From assembly GCA_030648295.1 (NCBI GenBank), contig JAUSID010000163.1, forward strand, positions 62,001 to 126,000: 64,000 nt of DNA, given 5' to 3'. Under the pieces are notes generated by a model that did not search any database, had not been told where the DNA came from, and was given only the letters and a program-made list of their open reading frames with translations. Origin of the DNA: Opitutaceae bacterium (GTDB lineage: Bacteria; Verrucomicrobiota; Verrucomicrobiia; Opitutales; Opitutaceae). This document shows positions 17,284 to 25,939 of the stretch, piece by piece (position 1 is the stretch's first letter; the number at the start of each line of letters is the position of its first letter). Made by a program: the position numbers and the translations under genes.

Positions 17284-17369
17284 GTCATTCTGAGGCCTGG
17301 CGAAGAATCCAGCACGATGCTCGGAGCCGGACGCGCCATTGGATTCTTCGGCGGCCCTCAGAATGACAG
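17284..17369. repeat. Inverted repeat of the GTCATTCTGAGG type
   Basis: GTCATTCTGAGGCC...GCGAAGAATCCA faces TGGATTCTTCG...GGCCCTCAGAATGAC, ~28-bp arms around ~27 bp. Sequences of this type are widespread short palindromic repeats in several bacterial phyla. No gene in 17241-17584. Confidence 0.7.
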
Positions 17370-17584
17370 TTTAGGAATTTTCGAAAACCCTGGTCGCCTT
17401 CGGCGCCGCCAAAGGCGGGTAAGCTTGACCTCTTCACAACGAGTTTGGGAGTTCATGGAGTCCCAGCTGGTTCAACCGCGACGACCTTGAACCCAGCTTT
17501 CCCACGCCGATGTCTTTATTCGCGTCCATTCGCGTTCATTCGCGGTTTCACCCGCCCGGCATTCGCCTTGATTAGCGGTCTTTC

Positions 17585-18565
17585 ATGCGCGATTTCATCC
17601 AGGCGCTGCCGAAAACGGAAACGCATCTCCACGTCGAGGGTGCGCTGCCTTACGAGCTGCTGACCGACTGGGATCCGGAGCAGTGGCCGCCCGACCCGTT
17701 GTTTCGCAGCCGCAGTTATCGGTATGCGACGTTTCCGGATTTCGAGCGGATCCTGCTCGATCATGCGCTGCCGTGGTTCACGACCGCGGAGCGGTACCAC
17801 CAGGCGGCGAAGGTGATTTTCGCGAAGCACGTCGCGCAGAACGTGCGGTACGTCGAGACGAGTTTCCATCTGCCAATCGTGACGCTCACGAAGTTGACGG
17901 GGCCCGAGATCATCGCCGCGATCCGAGCCGCGGTTCCGGATGGACTCGAGGTGCGAATTCTCGCCGGGATGCTGCGCAGCGACATCGCGGGAGAGCTGCG
18001 CCCGATCATCGAGCAACTGCACGACTGGGACGGACTCGCGGGAGTAGACCTGCATGGCAACGAGCAGCTGCCCACGCACCCGGATACCGCGGCGCTCTGG
18101 GCGCGAATCCGCGCCGCGGGAAAGATGACGAAATGCCACGCCGGCGAGTTCGATGGGCCAGCGCGCGTGCGCGAGGCGATTGAAGTTCTCGGCGTTCGCC
18201 GGATTCAGCATGGCATCCGCGCAATCGAGGATCCCGCGGTGGTCCGGCTCGCCGTTGCTCACGGGGCGACGTTCGACGTTTGTCCGCTCAGCAACGTCGG
18301 CCTGAAAGTCGTGTCTGCGCTGAAGGAGCATCCGATCCGCCGTTTGATGACGGCCGGCGTGCGCTGCACGGTGAGCACGGATGATCCGCTCTGTTTCGCG
18401 AACACGCTGACCGAGGAGTACGAGTCGCTCGCGACGGAACTGACCTTCACGCGGAAAGAGCTGGCGCAAGTCGCGCGCAACGGCTGGGAGGTTGCCGACG
18501 TCGGCGCCGAGGTGCGCAACCGGATGACGGCCTCGATCGATCGGATCCTCGCCGCCGCCGGCTGA
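17585..18565 (+). CDS. Adenosine deaminase family hydrolase
   Basis: Zinc amidohydrolase of the adenosine/adenine deaminase family, 326 residues. Metal and catalytic marks: H14 and H16 in [11 protein letters not shown], the catalytic Glu and zinc His in KCHAGEFDG (~178-186), the second His in RRIQHGIRA (~204), and the Asp pair in [11 protein letters not shown] (~261). In purine salvage such enzymes turn adenosine into inosine. Relatives act on adenine or on aminodeoxyfutalosine in the futalosine menaquinone route, and the substrate cannot be decided here. Cytoplasmic, single gene. The start is a GTG-free ATG at 17585, right after repeat sequence, with no Shine-Dalgarno motif. Confidence 0.85.
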   Translation: MRDFIQALPKTETHLHVEGALPYELLTDWDPEQWPPDPLFRSRSYRYATFPDFERILLDHALPWFTTAERYHQAAKVIFAKHVAQNVRYVETSFHLPIVTLTKLTGPEIIAAIRAAVPDGLEVRILAGMLRSDIAGELRPIIEQLHDWDGLAGVDLHGNEQLPTHPDTAALWARIRAAGKMTKCHAGEFDGPARVREAIEVLGVRRIQHGIRAIEDPAVVRLAVAHGATFDVCPLSNVGLKVVSALKEHPIRRLMTAGVRCTVSTDDPLCFANTLTEEYESLATELTFTRKELAQVARNGWEVADVGAEVRNRMTASIDRILAAAG

Positions 18566-18651
18566 GCGTTTTCGTAGCAGCCGAGGTAACGAGGCTGGGT
18601 TTTACCGTTCAGTGGATTCGATCGCGCAGCGAGATCGCTTCGTGTTCTCTC

Positions 18652-18674
18652 AATGTCACGTATTACGTGACATT
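18652..18674. repeat. ACGTATTACGT palindrome, copy 1
   Basis: AATGTCACGTA and TACGTGACATT around one T, a 23-bp perfect odd palindrome ~85 bp past the deaminase stop. Centre shared with 18701-18721 and, at its core, with 31319-31337. Confidence 0.75.
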
Positions 18675-18700
18675 CTCCTCGTACTGCATGCCCGCAAAAC

Positions 18701-18721
18701 ACGTCACGTATTACGTGACGT
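18701..18721. repeat. ACGTATTACGT palindrome, copy 2
   Basis: ACGTCACGTA and TACGTGACGT around one T. Centre-to-centre distance to copy 1 is 48 bp. The pair could be an operator for the gene at 19019 or a mobile palindromic repeat. Confidence 0.75.
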
Positions 18722-18740
18722 TCAGGTGCCGGCCCGAGTA

Positions 18741-18918
18741 AGCCGGGACAATTCAGTTTAACCGCGAATAGACGCCAATTCACGCGAATGGAGAGGGCGT
18801 CTTTGTGGAGCATGGAAACAATCAACCAAACAGTGACCATGGTTTCACTTGGGCAATGTTCCCCCTCTTCCTCTGGAATTTGCGTCCATTCGCGTTTATT
18901 CGCGGTTGTCCTCTGAAT
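18741..18918. repeat. 178-bp dispersed repeat, copy 2
   Basis: Same length as 4103-4280 and ~87% identical by hand alignment. The spacer 18566-19018 holds this copy, the two ACGTATTACGT palindromes and no supported gene. Confidence 0.85.
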
Positions 18919-19018
18919 CGAGACGATCAAGCGCCAGCGCCGCCACACCGCAATTGCTTGCACGCGCACGGCGTCTCGGCGGAATCGTGCGGTCCGAATC
19001 GCCGCCCCAAACACTGAA

Positions 19019-19660
19019 ATGATGGCATCGAATTCATCCCATTGGCTCCGCTCGATCCTCGTCGCGGCCCTCATCCTCGCGGGCATCGCGCGCGTGTCAG
19101 GCGCCGGACCCGGTGAGATCGTGCTCGAACGCGCGTTCATGCCTGACGCAGCGCCGAGCAGTTTCGCCGTGACGTTTCCGAATGGCGTCAGCTTTTGCTA
19201 CGATCCGGTGCGCGGCGGCGTGAACTACGCGTGGCAGGGTGGATTCGACATCGCGCCGGCGCGACCCGGCCTCGGCAAGTTCATCAAGCCGGTGAAACTG
19301 TCGGGCGAAATTGCCTACCGCGAAACGGGTCCGGCACCCTTGCGTCGCGCCGGCGCGGCGCACGTTCCTGTTATCGTATTCAAAGGTTACCGACTTCAAG
19401 GCGACGCCGTGGAGTTCGTCTACACGACGGACGGCGTGCTCGTACACGAGGAGGTCCGCGCCCGGCCGGGTGGCGACGGACTGGTGCGGCGATTCCGGAT
19501 CGAGCCGGCCGGTGGCGACGCGCGCTGGTGGTATGTGCCGGGGCCGATGGAAGGCGCCGTGCTCACCACACCGAGCGGCCAGTTTGAAGGCAGCGGATTT
19601 CGGTTCGATGCGGTCGCCGCACGCGAATTCAGCCTCGAGATCGTCTTTCCCCGGAAGTGA
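19019..19660 (+). CDS. Exported protein of unknown function, partner of the propeller-cytochrome c gene
   Basis: 213 residues with a signal peptide (SILVAALILAGIARVSG-A, cleavage near 30). No family is recognised with certainty. The mature part is beta-rich with 'FAVTFPNGVSFCYDPVRGGVNYAWQGGFD', followed by repeated short strands and an aromatic 'ARWWYVPGP' near the C-terminus, suggesting a jelly-roll or carbohydrate-binding fold. Its stop codon overlaps the next gene's ATG (TGATG), so the two products are probably made in fixed ratio. In related bacteria a protein of this type often precedes propeller-cytochrome c genes. Periplasmic or surface location. Confidence 0.75.
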   Translation: MMASNSSHWLRSILVAALILAGIARVSGAGPGEIVLERAFMPDAAPSSFAVTFPNGVSFCYDPVRGGVNYAWQGGFDIAPARPGLGKFIKPVKLSGEIAYRETGPAPLRRAGAAHVPVIVFKGYRLQGDAVEFVYTTDGVLVHEEVRARPGGDGLVRRFRIEPAGGDARWWYVPGPMEGAVLTTPSGQFEGSGFRFDAVAAREFSLEIVFPRK

Positions 19661-21540
19661 TGAACCTCCTCAATTCGTTTTTCTCCCGGGCGCGCGGGCC
19701 GGCAGCTCCGCGGTTGAGTTTGTTGGGCGCGGTTCTCGGTTCCGTTTTTCTGGCTGTAACCGCGTCTGCCGCCTACCGGATCGAGAGCGTGCCCGTGCCG
19801 CCGGAGTTGCACGGTGGTATTTCGGCCGTGACCTTCACTCCGTCGGGTTCACTGGTCCTGACCACGCGTGCCGGTGAAGTCTGGATTCGTGCGGTCGACG
19901 GCAAGACGTGGCGCCGCTTCGCGTCGGGACTGCACGAGCCGATGGGCGTGATCGCCGACTCGGAGCGCGAAATTCACGTGGCGCACCGGCCGGAACTGCT
20001 GCGGCTCAGGGATACCGACGGCGATGGCCGCGCCGACACGTTCGATGCGCTCGGCGGCGGCTGGGGACTGACGAACAACTATCACGAGTTGTTCTTTGGA
20101 CTGGCGCGCGATCGCGCGGGCAACTTTTACGGCGCGGCCTCGCTCGATTCCGCGGCGGAGAAGACGCCGATGACGCACACGCGCGGCGAGTTGAATGCGC
20201 AGCCGGCGGCGGAGAAGGCCGGCCACGGCTCCGATGTCCCGTGGCGCGGCTGGGCGGTGCAAATCACGCCCGACGGTAAAACGGTGCCGTTCGCGTCCGG
20301 CTTCCGGCAGCCGAACGGAATCGGACTGAGCCCGGAGGGCGAGCTGTTCGTCACGGACAACCAGGGGGACTACAAACCGTCATGCGGGCTGCTGCACGTG
20401 GCGCGCGGCGATTTTCACGGTCACGCGGAAAGCCTGAAGTGGGAACCTGGATACCAGCCCGGCAGGTTGACGCCGGAGATTCTCTGGCGCCGCTACAAGG
20501 GCCCGGCCGTCGTGTTCCCGCACGGCGTCATGGGCGTGTCTTCCGGCGAACCCGTGTGGGACCTCACCCGCGGAAAATTCGGGCCGTATGCGGGACAGGT
20601 TTTCTGCGGCGACTATTCCAATATCGTCACGCGTTCCGGGCTGGAGAACGTCGCCGGTGCGTGGCAGGGCTTTGTGTTTCCCTTCCTCGGGCGGACGGAG
20701 ATTCCGCCCTATGCGACGGGCGAACGGCTCGGTGCCGGCGCCACGCGGGCCGCGTTTGGTCCGGACGGCGCGTTGTATCTGGCGGAGACCGCGGGGTGGG
20801 GCGCCGGCCAAGACGGTTTCCAGCGGGTGACGTGGGACGGCACGCTGCCCGCGGATGTCCATTCGATGCAGCTCACGGCGCGCGGTTTCGTGCTGACGTT
20901 CACGAAGCCGATGAATCCGGCGGAGCTGGCGAACCCGGCCAACTTCGAGTTCGACCGTTTCCGTTTCTATTACCACGTGAAATACGGTTCGCCGTGGATC
21001 GACGAGGCGAAGGTGCCGGTCACCGAAGTCCGGCCGTCGGCGGATGGCCGCCGCGTCGAGGTGACGCTGGCCGAGATGCAGGCTGGATTCGTGTACCAGA
21101 TTTCGGTCGGCAACCTGCACACCGCGGAAGGCGAGCCGCTGGCGAATCCGATTGGTTACTACACGGCGAACCGGCTGCTCGACGGCACGGTCGCGATCGG
21201 CGGCACAACGCGGCTCGCGCGCGAAGGCGAGGCATCGCTCGGCGCGAAGGAGTCGCCCGCGGATGCGGCGCAGACTGGGCCGGTGCTCGTCGCCGCGGGT
21301 GAGAAGGTCTACAAGCTTTTCTGCGTGGCGTGCCACCAGCCGGATGGGCGCGGGCTGCCGGGGGGCGCGGCGAATTTCGTCGAGGACAAGACCCGGCTCG
21401 CGAAAACGGACGTGCAGTTGATGGAGTCGCTCACGAAAGGCACCGAAAAGGGCATGCCGCCATTCGGCACCGTGCTGGGCAAGACGCAGCAGCGTGCGGT
21501 GCTCGCGTACGTGCGCGCGACATTCGGCGAGAAGCCTTGA
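19660..21540 (+). CDS. Exported beta-propeller protein with C-terminal cytochrome c domain
   Basis: 626 residues. Signal peptide up to ~res 38 (SLLGAVLGSVFLAVTASA-A). Residues ~40-400 form an NHL/sorbosone-dehydrogenase-like propeller: repeated strands such as GISAVTFTPSGSLVLTT, FRQPNGIGLSPEGELFVTDNQG and TRAAFGPDGALYLAE. Residues ~400-510 look like an Ig-like linker domain. The C-terminal ~85 residues are a mono-haem cytochrome c: C555-VAC-H559 haem attachment, DGRG after it, and M599 in KGMPPFG as the likely sixth ligand. Such proteins are thought to oxidise sugars or alcohols in the periplasm and pass electrons to a respiratory chain; substrate unknown. ATG at 19660 preferred over GTG 19657 because of the stop/start overlap with the upstream gene. 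Confidence 0.85.
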   Translation: MNLLNSFFSRARGPAAPRLSLLGAVLGSVFLAVTASAAYRIESVPVPPELHGGISAVTFTPSGSLVLTTRAGEVWIRAVDGKTWRRFASGLHEPMGVIADSEREIHVAHRPELLRLRDTDGDGRADTFDALGGGWGLTNNYHELFFGLARDRAGNFYGAASLDSAAEKTPMTHTRGELNAQPAAEKAGHGSDVPWRGWAVQITPDGKTVPFASGFRQPNGIGLSPEGELFVTDNQGDYKPSCGLLHVARGDFHGHAESLKWEPGYQPGRLTPEILWRRYKGPAVVFPHGVMGVSSGEPVWDLTRGKFGPYAGQVFCGDYSNIVTRSGLENVAGAWQGFVFPFLGRTEIPPYATGERLGAGATRAAFGPDGALYLAETAGWGAGQDGFQRVTWDGTLPADVHSMQLTARGFVLTFTKPMNPAELANPANFEFDRFRFYYHVKYGSPWIDEAKVPVTEVRPSADGRRVEVTLAEMQAGFVYQISVGNLHTAEGEPLANPIGYYTANRLLDGTVAIGGTTRLAREGEASLGAKESPADAAQTGPVLVAAGEKVYKLFCVACHQPDGRGLPGGAANFVEDKTRLAKTDVQLMESLTKGTEKGMPPFGTVLGKTQQRAVLAYVRATFGEKP

Positions 21541-21696
21541 GGCCGGCGCGTGGTAGCGATGGAAAGCAGGCGAACCACGCGAGCTTAGACCGAAGCGCGT
21601 CCGCGAGCCTCTGCACGTCCGCGACTACAACACTTATTGCTCGGCCCACATGGTCGGGCCGCGTTCACACCGGATCTTTGCGGCCGAGTGTGAAGT

Positions 21697-23082
21697 TCAG
21701 CCGCGGAGTCGCTGTTCGGGTGATTCGCCGACCGCTTGAGCCGTTTCGGTCGACGCGATCGGCAGTCGCAGGACGAACTCCGTCCAACCGGCTTCAGCGT
21801 CGACATGTTCGAGCTCGCCGCGATGGCTGCGCGCAATCTCGCGCGCCAGGGCGAGCCCAAGTCCGTGACCGCCGCGACTGCGGGCAGGATCGGCGCGAAA
21901 GAATCGCTGAAACAGACTCGCGCGCGCCGCCGCCGGAATTCCGGGCCCGGTGTTCCGCACGCGCAACGCGACCGATCGCGTGTCATAGCCTAGACGGCAC
22001 TCGACCCGACCGCCGCGTTCGTTGTGCCGGACGGCATTGTCGAGCAGGTTCAGCACGACGCGGCGCAACAGGATCTCGTCGCCGGTGACCCGCACGGTGC
22101 CTCTTGCCTCGCACGCGAGTGTCACGTCTTCCGTCGCCGCAATCAGTTCGGCGTCGTCGCACGCTTCGCGCACGACAGCGGTGAAGTCGACGCTGGTGTG
22201 CGGCGGCCGGACCTGACCGGCATCGAACCGCGCCAGCAGCAGGAGGTGCTCGGTAATGCGATCGAGCCGGCTGATTTCAACCTGAAGGCTGACCAGTTTT
22301 TCCTCCTGGGCGGTCGCGTCACCGGGGTTGCGCAGGAGTTGGTCGACATCGGTGCGCATGATCGTGAGGGGTGTGCGCAGTTCGTGCGATGCGTCCGCCG
22401 CGAACCGCTGCGTCTGTGTGAAGGCCTGCTCGAGCCGCGTCAGCATCCCGTTGAATGCATGCGCCAGTTTCTGCACTTCGTCGTTCACGGGTGGTTCGGG
22501 CACGCGCACGGCGAGCTGCGCCGGCCCGATGCTGCCGGCCGCATCGGCCAGCTGGCGCAATGGCCGTAGCGCATGACGAGCCACCCAGAGTCCGCCAAAC
22601 GTGGCGGCGAAGAGTACAAACGGCAACGAAACGGCATAGGAAAGCAACAGGTCCTGGAAAATCTCCTTCATCTCCGCGAGGTCGTAGCCGACGACCACCG
22701 TCCGGCCGTCCTCGGTGGCAAAGGCGGCCAGCCGCCACCTTCGCTCGTCCCGCCGGTGCGATTTGGGCGCGGGCGATGACAACGCTAGACGCGCCATCGC
22801 CCCATCCAGCTGCGGCGACGAATGCGCCAGCGTTCCGTCCCGCGTGAACATGGCATAGCCCATCCACGGATGAAAATCGATCCCGGCGGGCGGCAGCGGA
22901 CCCTCGGTGCCGGCGTGCCGTCTCACCAGAACCTTCGCCTCGGCCCCGATTTCCATATCGATGGCCTCGAGCTGCTCGTAGTACAGGTTGACGAGGGTTC
23001 CGCCCGCAAAAACGAGCACGGCCGCGGTCGTGGACACGGCGGACCAAAGCGCAAACTTCCAGCGGATGGGCAGCGGCTTCAC
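21697..23082 (-). CDS. Sensor histidine kinase
   Basis: 461 residues: membrane helix ~10-32, a periplasmic sensor region ~33-142, second helix ~147-168, HAMP ~169-220. The dimerisation domain carries the phospho-acceptor H233 in ADASHELRTPLTIMRTD, and the HATPase domain has the N box LNLLDNAVRHNERGG (~346-360), G1 RNTGPGIP (~378) and G2 GGHGLGLALAREI (~409). Layout as in CusS/QseC-type kinases that pair with OmpR regulators. GTG start (23082) overlaps the regulator's stop (GTGA), so the pair is translationally coupled. The stimulus is unknown. The operon points away from the LtaS-like gene, with the shared promoter region in between, so this system could control the neighbouring envelope genes. 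Confidence 0.92.
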   Translation of the reverse strand: MKPLPIRWKFALWSAVSTTAAVLVFAGGTLVNLYYEQLEAIDMEIGAEAKVLVRRHAGTEGPLPPAGIDFHPWMGYAMFTRDGTLAHSSPQLDGAMARLALSSPAPKSHRRDERRWRLAAFATEDGRTVVVGYDLAEMKEIFQDLLLSYAVSLPFVLFAATFGGLWVARHALRPLRQLADAAGSIGPAQLAVRVPEPPVNDEVQKLAHAFNGMLTRLEQAFTQTQRFAADASHELRTPLTIMRTDVDQLLRNPGDATAQEEKLVSLQVEISRLDRITEHLLLLARFDAGQVRPPHTSVDFTAVVREACDDAELIAATEDVTLACEARGTVRVTGDEILLRRVVLNLLDNAVRHNERGGRVECRLGYDTRSVALRVRNTGPGIPAAARASLFQRFFRADPARSRGGHGLGLALAREIARSHRGELEHVDAEAGWTEFVLRLPIASTETAQAVGESPEQRLRG

Positions 23083-23753
23083 GTGTCGGTCTGCAAGGCG
23101 TAGCCGATTCCGCGCACGGTCTGGATCAGCTTGCGGGGAAATGGATCATCGACCTTTCGCCGCAGGCGCTGAATCGCGACATCGACGAAATTGGTTCCGG
23201 CGTCGAACTGGTGCCCCCAGACGGTCTGGCTGATTTCGACACGGGTGACGACCTTGCCCGGCCGCCGCAGGAGGCACTCGAGGAGAGAGAATTCGCGCGG
23301 CGTCAGATCAATCTTCGTCTCGCCGCGGCGCACCTCGCGAGAGACGAGGTTGAGCGACAGGTCAGAGTAGCTTTGCATCGCCAACCCGCCGCCATTGTGC
23401 CGCCGCAACACCGCGTTGAGCCGGGCAATCAGCTCGGTCATGGAAAACGGCTTCGCCAGGTAGTCGTCGGCGCCGAGATTCAACCCCTCGACCCGCTCGT
23501 CGAGATCGCCGCGAGCGGTCAGAAGGACGACCGGAACCGTGTTACGGCCTTCACGCAGCTTGCGCACGATGCTCAGCCCGTCGCGGCCCGGCAGCATGAT
23601 GTCCATGACGATCCCATCGAACGCCTGCGTCGTCGCGATGGCAGCGGCGGTATTTCCATCGTGGCAGACTTCGACCGAGAAACCCTGCTCCTCGAGCCCG
23701 GCGCGCACGAAGGCCGCGACCTTCTTTTCGTCCTCCACCACCAGGATGTGCAT
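23079..23753 (-). CDS. OmpR-family response regulator
   Basis: 224 residues: receiver domain with the acidic pocket VVEDEKK (res 5-11), phospho-acceptor D51 in GIVMDIMLPGRDG, T79 in VLLTARG and K101 in DDYLAKPFS. It is followed by a winged-helix DNA-binding domain (DLTPREFSLLECLLRRPGKVVTR ... NFVDVAIQRLRRKVDDP ... IQTVRGIGYAL). First gene of the two-component operon. ATG at 23753 chosen because it begins the receiver domain exactly (MHILVVEDE); the open frame upstream is not conserved-looking. Confidence 0.94.
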   Translation of the reverse strand: MHILVVEDEKKVAAFVRAGLEEQGFSVEVCHDGNTAAAIATTQAFDGIVMDIMLPGRDGLSIVRKLREGRNTVPVVLLTARGDLDERVEGLNLGADDYLAKPFSMTELIARLNAVLRRHNGGGLAMQSYSDLSLNLVSREVRRGETKIDLTPREFSLLECLLRRPGKVVTRVEISQTVWGHQFDAGTNFVDVAIQRLRRKVDDPFPRKLIQTVRGIGYALQTDT

Positions 23754-23884
23754 GCGAAAAATGTAAGGCCGCGCCCGCCCGGCACGAGCGCGAACTGCCG
23801 CGGTGCATGACCGTTCGCTGACGGCCGGATGACGGCTCCGTAATCTTCCTAACATGCAACGGGGGGCGGGTTCTTACTCACGCC

Positions 23885-25939
23885 ATGTCCCAACCCACGA
23901 CCGCCACGGGCGATGATGCCATCGCCTCGCGTGCCATTGCCAACCCGTTACCCGCCGCCACCGGGGGTCGCCCCGACCAGCGCGCAGCAAGGTGGCCCGA
24001 CTGGGGTACGCGGCACGGCGGCGTGTGGCTGCTGTTGGCGATAGGTATGGGCATCGGGCTCGCGACCCGGATGATCCTGCTGCTCAAATCGGCGGGCGAC
24101 GTGTCGTGGAATTCTAGCCTGCTGGCGGCGTTTGCTTGGGGTGGGCTTTTCGATTTGGCGGTGGTCTTGTGGTGCTGCCTGCCACTCACGCTCATCCTGG
24201 CGGTATTGCCGGCACGGGCGTTTGAACGTCGCGCGGTGCGCAGTCTGATGCGGCTGGCGCTCTTCGCCGGCGGCTACCTGATGCTGTTCGTCGCGCTGGC
24301 GGAGTGGTTTTTCTGGGACGAGTTCGGCGTGCGGTTCAATTTCATCGCCGTCGACTACCTCGTCTACACGACGGAAGTGATCGGGAACATCCGCGAGTCG
24401 TACCCGCTCACGCCGTTGTTCACCGCCATCGGCATCATCGCGGTCGTGATTTCATTCGCGTTTCACCGCCTGGGCTGGAGCGACCAGTGGCTGGCGCATC
24501 GGGCCGCTGCCGCTTCGGCCCGCTGGCGCGCGGCGGCAAGTTGGACGGCCGCGACGCTCGCGCTCGGGCTCGCGTTGGATCAGCGGGTGGTACCGCATTT
24601 CGACAACGCCTACAACGCCGAGCTGGCCAAGAATGGCGTGTGGTCGTTTTTCGCCGCGTTCCGCGCGAACCAATTGGATTTCGAGCGGTTTTATCCGACG
24701 CTGCCGGAGGAGCTCGCGTTCGCCCGGATGCACGCGACTCTGGCCGCCGATGGCGGTGGCACGCCGGCCGCGGGGCAGCGCGATTTGTTGCGCCAGGTAT
24801 CGCATCCGGGGCCCGAACTTCACCTCAACGTCGTCCAGATCACGGTCGAGAGCCTGAGCGCGGAGTTTCTGACGCGTTATGGCGAAACGCGCGGGTTGAC
24901 GCCGAATCTCGATGCGCTCGTGCCGAAGGCGCTGGTATTTGATCGGATGTATGCGACGGGCAATCGGACCGATCGCGGCATGGAAGCGCTAACGCTCGGC
25001 GTGCCGCCAACGCCGGGTCGCTCGCTCGTAAAACGCCCCGAGAACGCCGGGCTCTTCACCCTCGGCTCGGTCTTTCGGGCGAAGGGTTATGCGACCACGT
25101 TCATGTACGGAGGGTATGGATACTTCGACAACATGAATGCGTTTTTCGGCGGCAACGGCTACCGCGTCGTCGATCGCACGCAGGTGCCGGCGGCCGACGT
25201 CACGTTCGCCAACATCTGGGGGGCGTGCGACGAGGATCTCTTTCGCTGGACGCTGCGGGAGGCCGATCGCGACTTTGCGGCCGGGCGGCCCTTCTTCCAA
25301 TTCGTGATGACCACCTCCAACCACCGGCCGTATACGTTTCCGGTCGGGCGGATTGATTTGCCGCCGAAGACGTCGGGCCGGGCCGGCGGCGTGAAGTACA
25401 CCGATTATGCGATTGGGGAATTCCTGCGGGCCGCGTCCACGCGCCCGTGGTTCAAGGAGACGGTGTTCGTGATTGTCGCCGATCATTGCGCCTCCAGTGC
25501 CGGCCGAACCGAGCTGCCGGTCCAGAACTATCATATTCCGCTGCTGATTTACGCCCCGGGCGGGCAGGTGCAGCCGGGCCCGGTCGCGACCCTGGGCAGT
25601 CAGGTGGATTTCGGACCGACGCTGCTCGGGCTGCTCGGCTGGTCGTATCCAAGCCGCTTCTACGGACATGATCTCACCGCGCTGCCGGCCGAAGCCGGCG
25701 GCCGCGCCTTGATCGGGAATTACCAGAAAGTAGCCCTGTATCGGGACGGAAAACTCGCCGTACTCCAGCCCGTGCGGCAAGGCGCCACATACTCCTACGA
25801 TGAACGCACGCACGAACTCAGGCCGCAGCCACGCGATGCGGGGCTCCTGGAGGAGGCGATTGCCTACTACCAGACCGCGAGCTGGCTGTTCAAACATCAC
25901 GTGCAACGTGACTCCATCGCGATCGCGGCGGCGCCTTGA
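23885..25939 (+). CDS. LtaS/OpgB-like membrane sulfatase-fold phosphoglycerol transferase
   Basis: 684 residues with about five membrane helices in the first ~215 residues (e.g. GVWLLLAIGMGIGLAT, LFDLAVVLWCCLPLTLILAVL, LALFAGGYLMLFVALAEWFF, LFTAIGIIAVVISFAF) and a large periplasmic catalytic domain. Alkaline-phosphatase-superfamily marks: metal Glu in ITVESLSAEF (~321), nucleophile T362 in ATGNRTDRGMEA, and metal Asp-His in FVIVADHCASS (~532). In monoderms this fold polymerises glycerol phosphate into lipoteichoic acid; in diderms relatives decorate periplasmic glucans or LPS. With LpxK present, the second is more likely, but the acceptor is unknown. Its last codons overlap the next gene, a PAP2-like protein, which fits joint work on membrane lipids. 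Confidence 0.88.
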   Translation: MSQPTTATGDDAIASRAIANPLPAATGGRPDQRAARWPDWGTRHGGVWLLLAIGMGIGLATRMILLLKSAGDVSWNSSLLAAFAWGGLFDLAVVLWCCLPLTLILAVLPARAFERRAVRSLMRLALFAGGYLMLFVALAEWFFWDEFGVRFNFIAVDYLVYTTEVIGNIRESYPLTPLFTAIGIIAVVISFAFHRLGWSDQWLAHRAAAASARWRAAASWTAATLALGLALDQRVVPHFDNAYNAELAKNGVWSFFAAFRANQLDFERFYPTLPEELAFARMHATLAADGGGTPAAGQRDLLRQVSHPGPELHLNVVQITVESLSAEFLTRYGETRGLTPNLDALVPKALVFDRMYATGNRTDRGMEALTLGVPPTPGRSLVKRPENAGLFTLGSVFRAKGYATTFMYGGYGYFDNMNAFFGGNGYRVVDRTQVPAADVTFANIWGACDEDLFRWTLREADRDFAAGRPFFQFVMTTSNHRPYTFPVGRIDLPPKTSGRAGGVKYTDYAIGEFLRAASTRPWFKETVFVIVADHCASSAGRTELPVQNYHIPLLIYAPGGQVQPGPVATLGSQVDFGPTLLGLLGWSYPSRFYGHDLTALPAEAGGRALIGNYQKVALYRDGKLAVLQPVRQGATYSYDERTHELRPQPRDAGLLEEAIAYYQTASWLFKHHVQRDSIAIAAAP

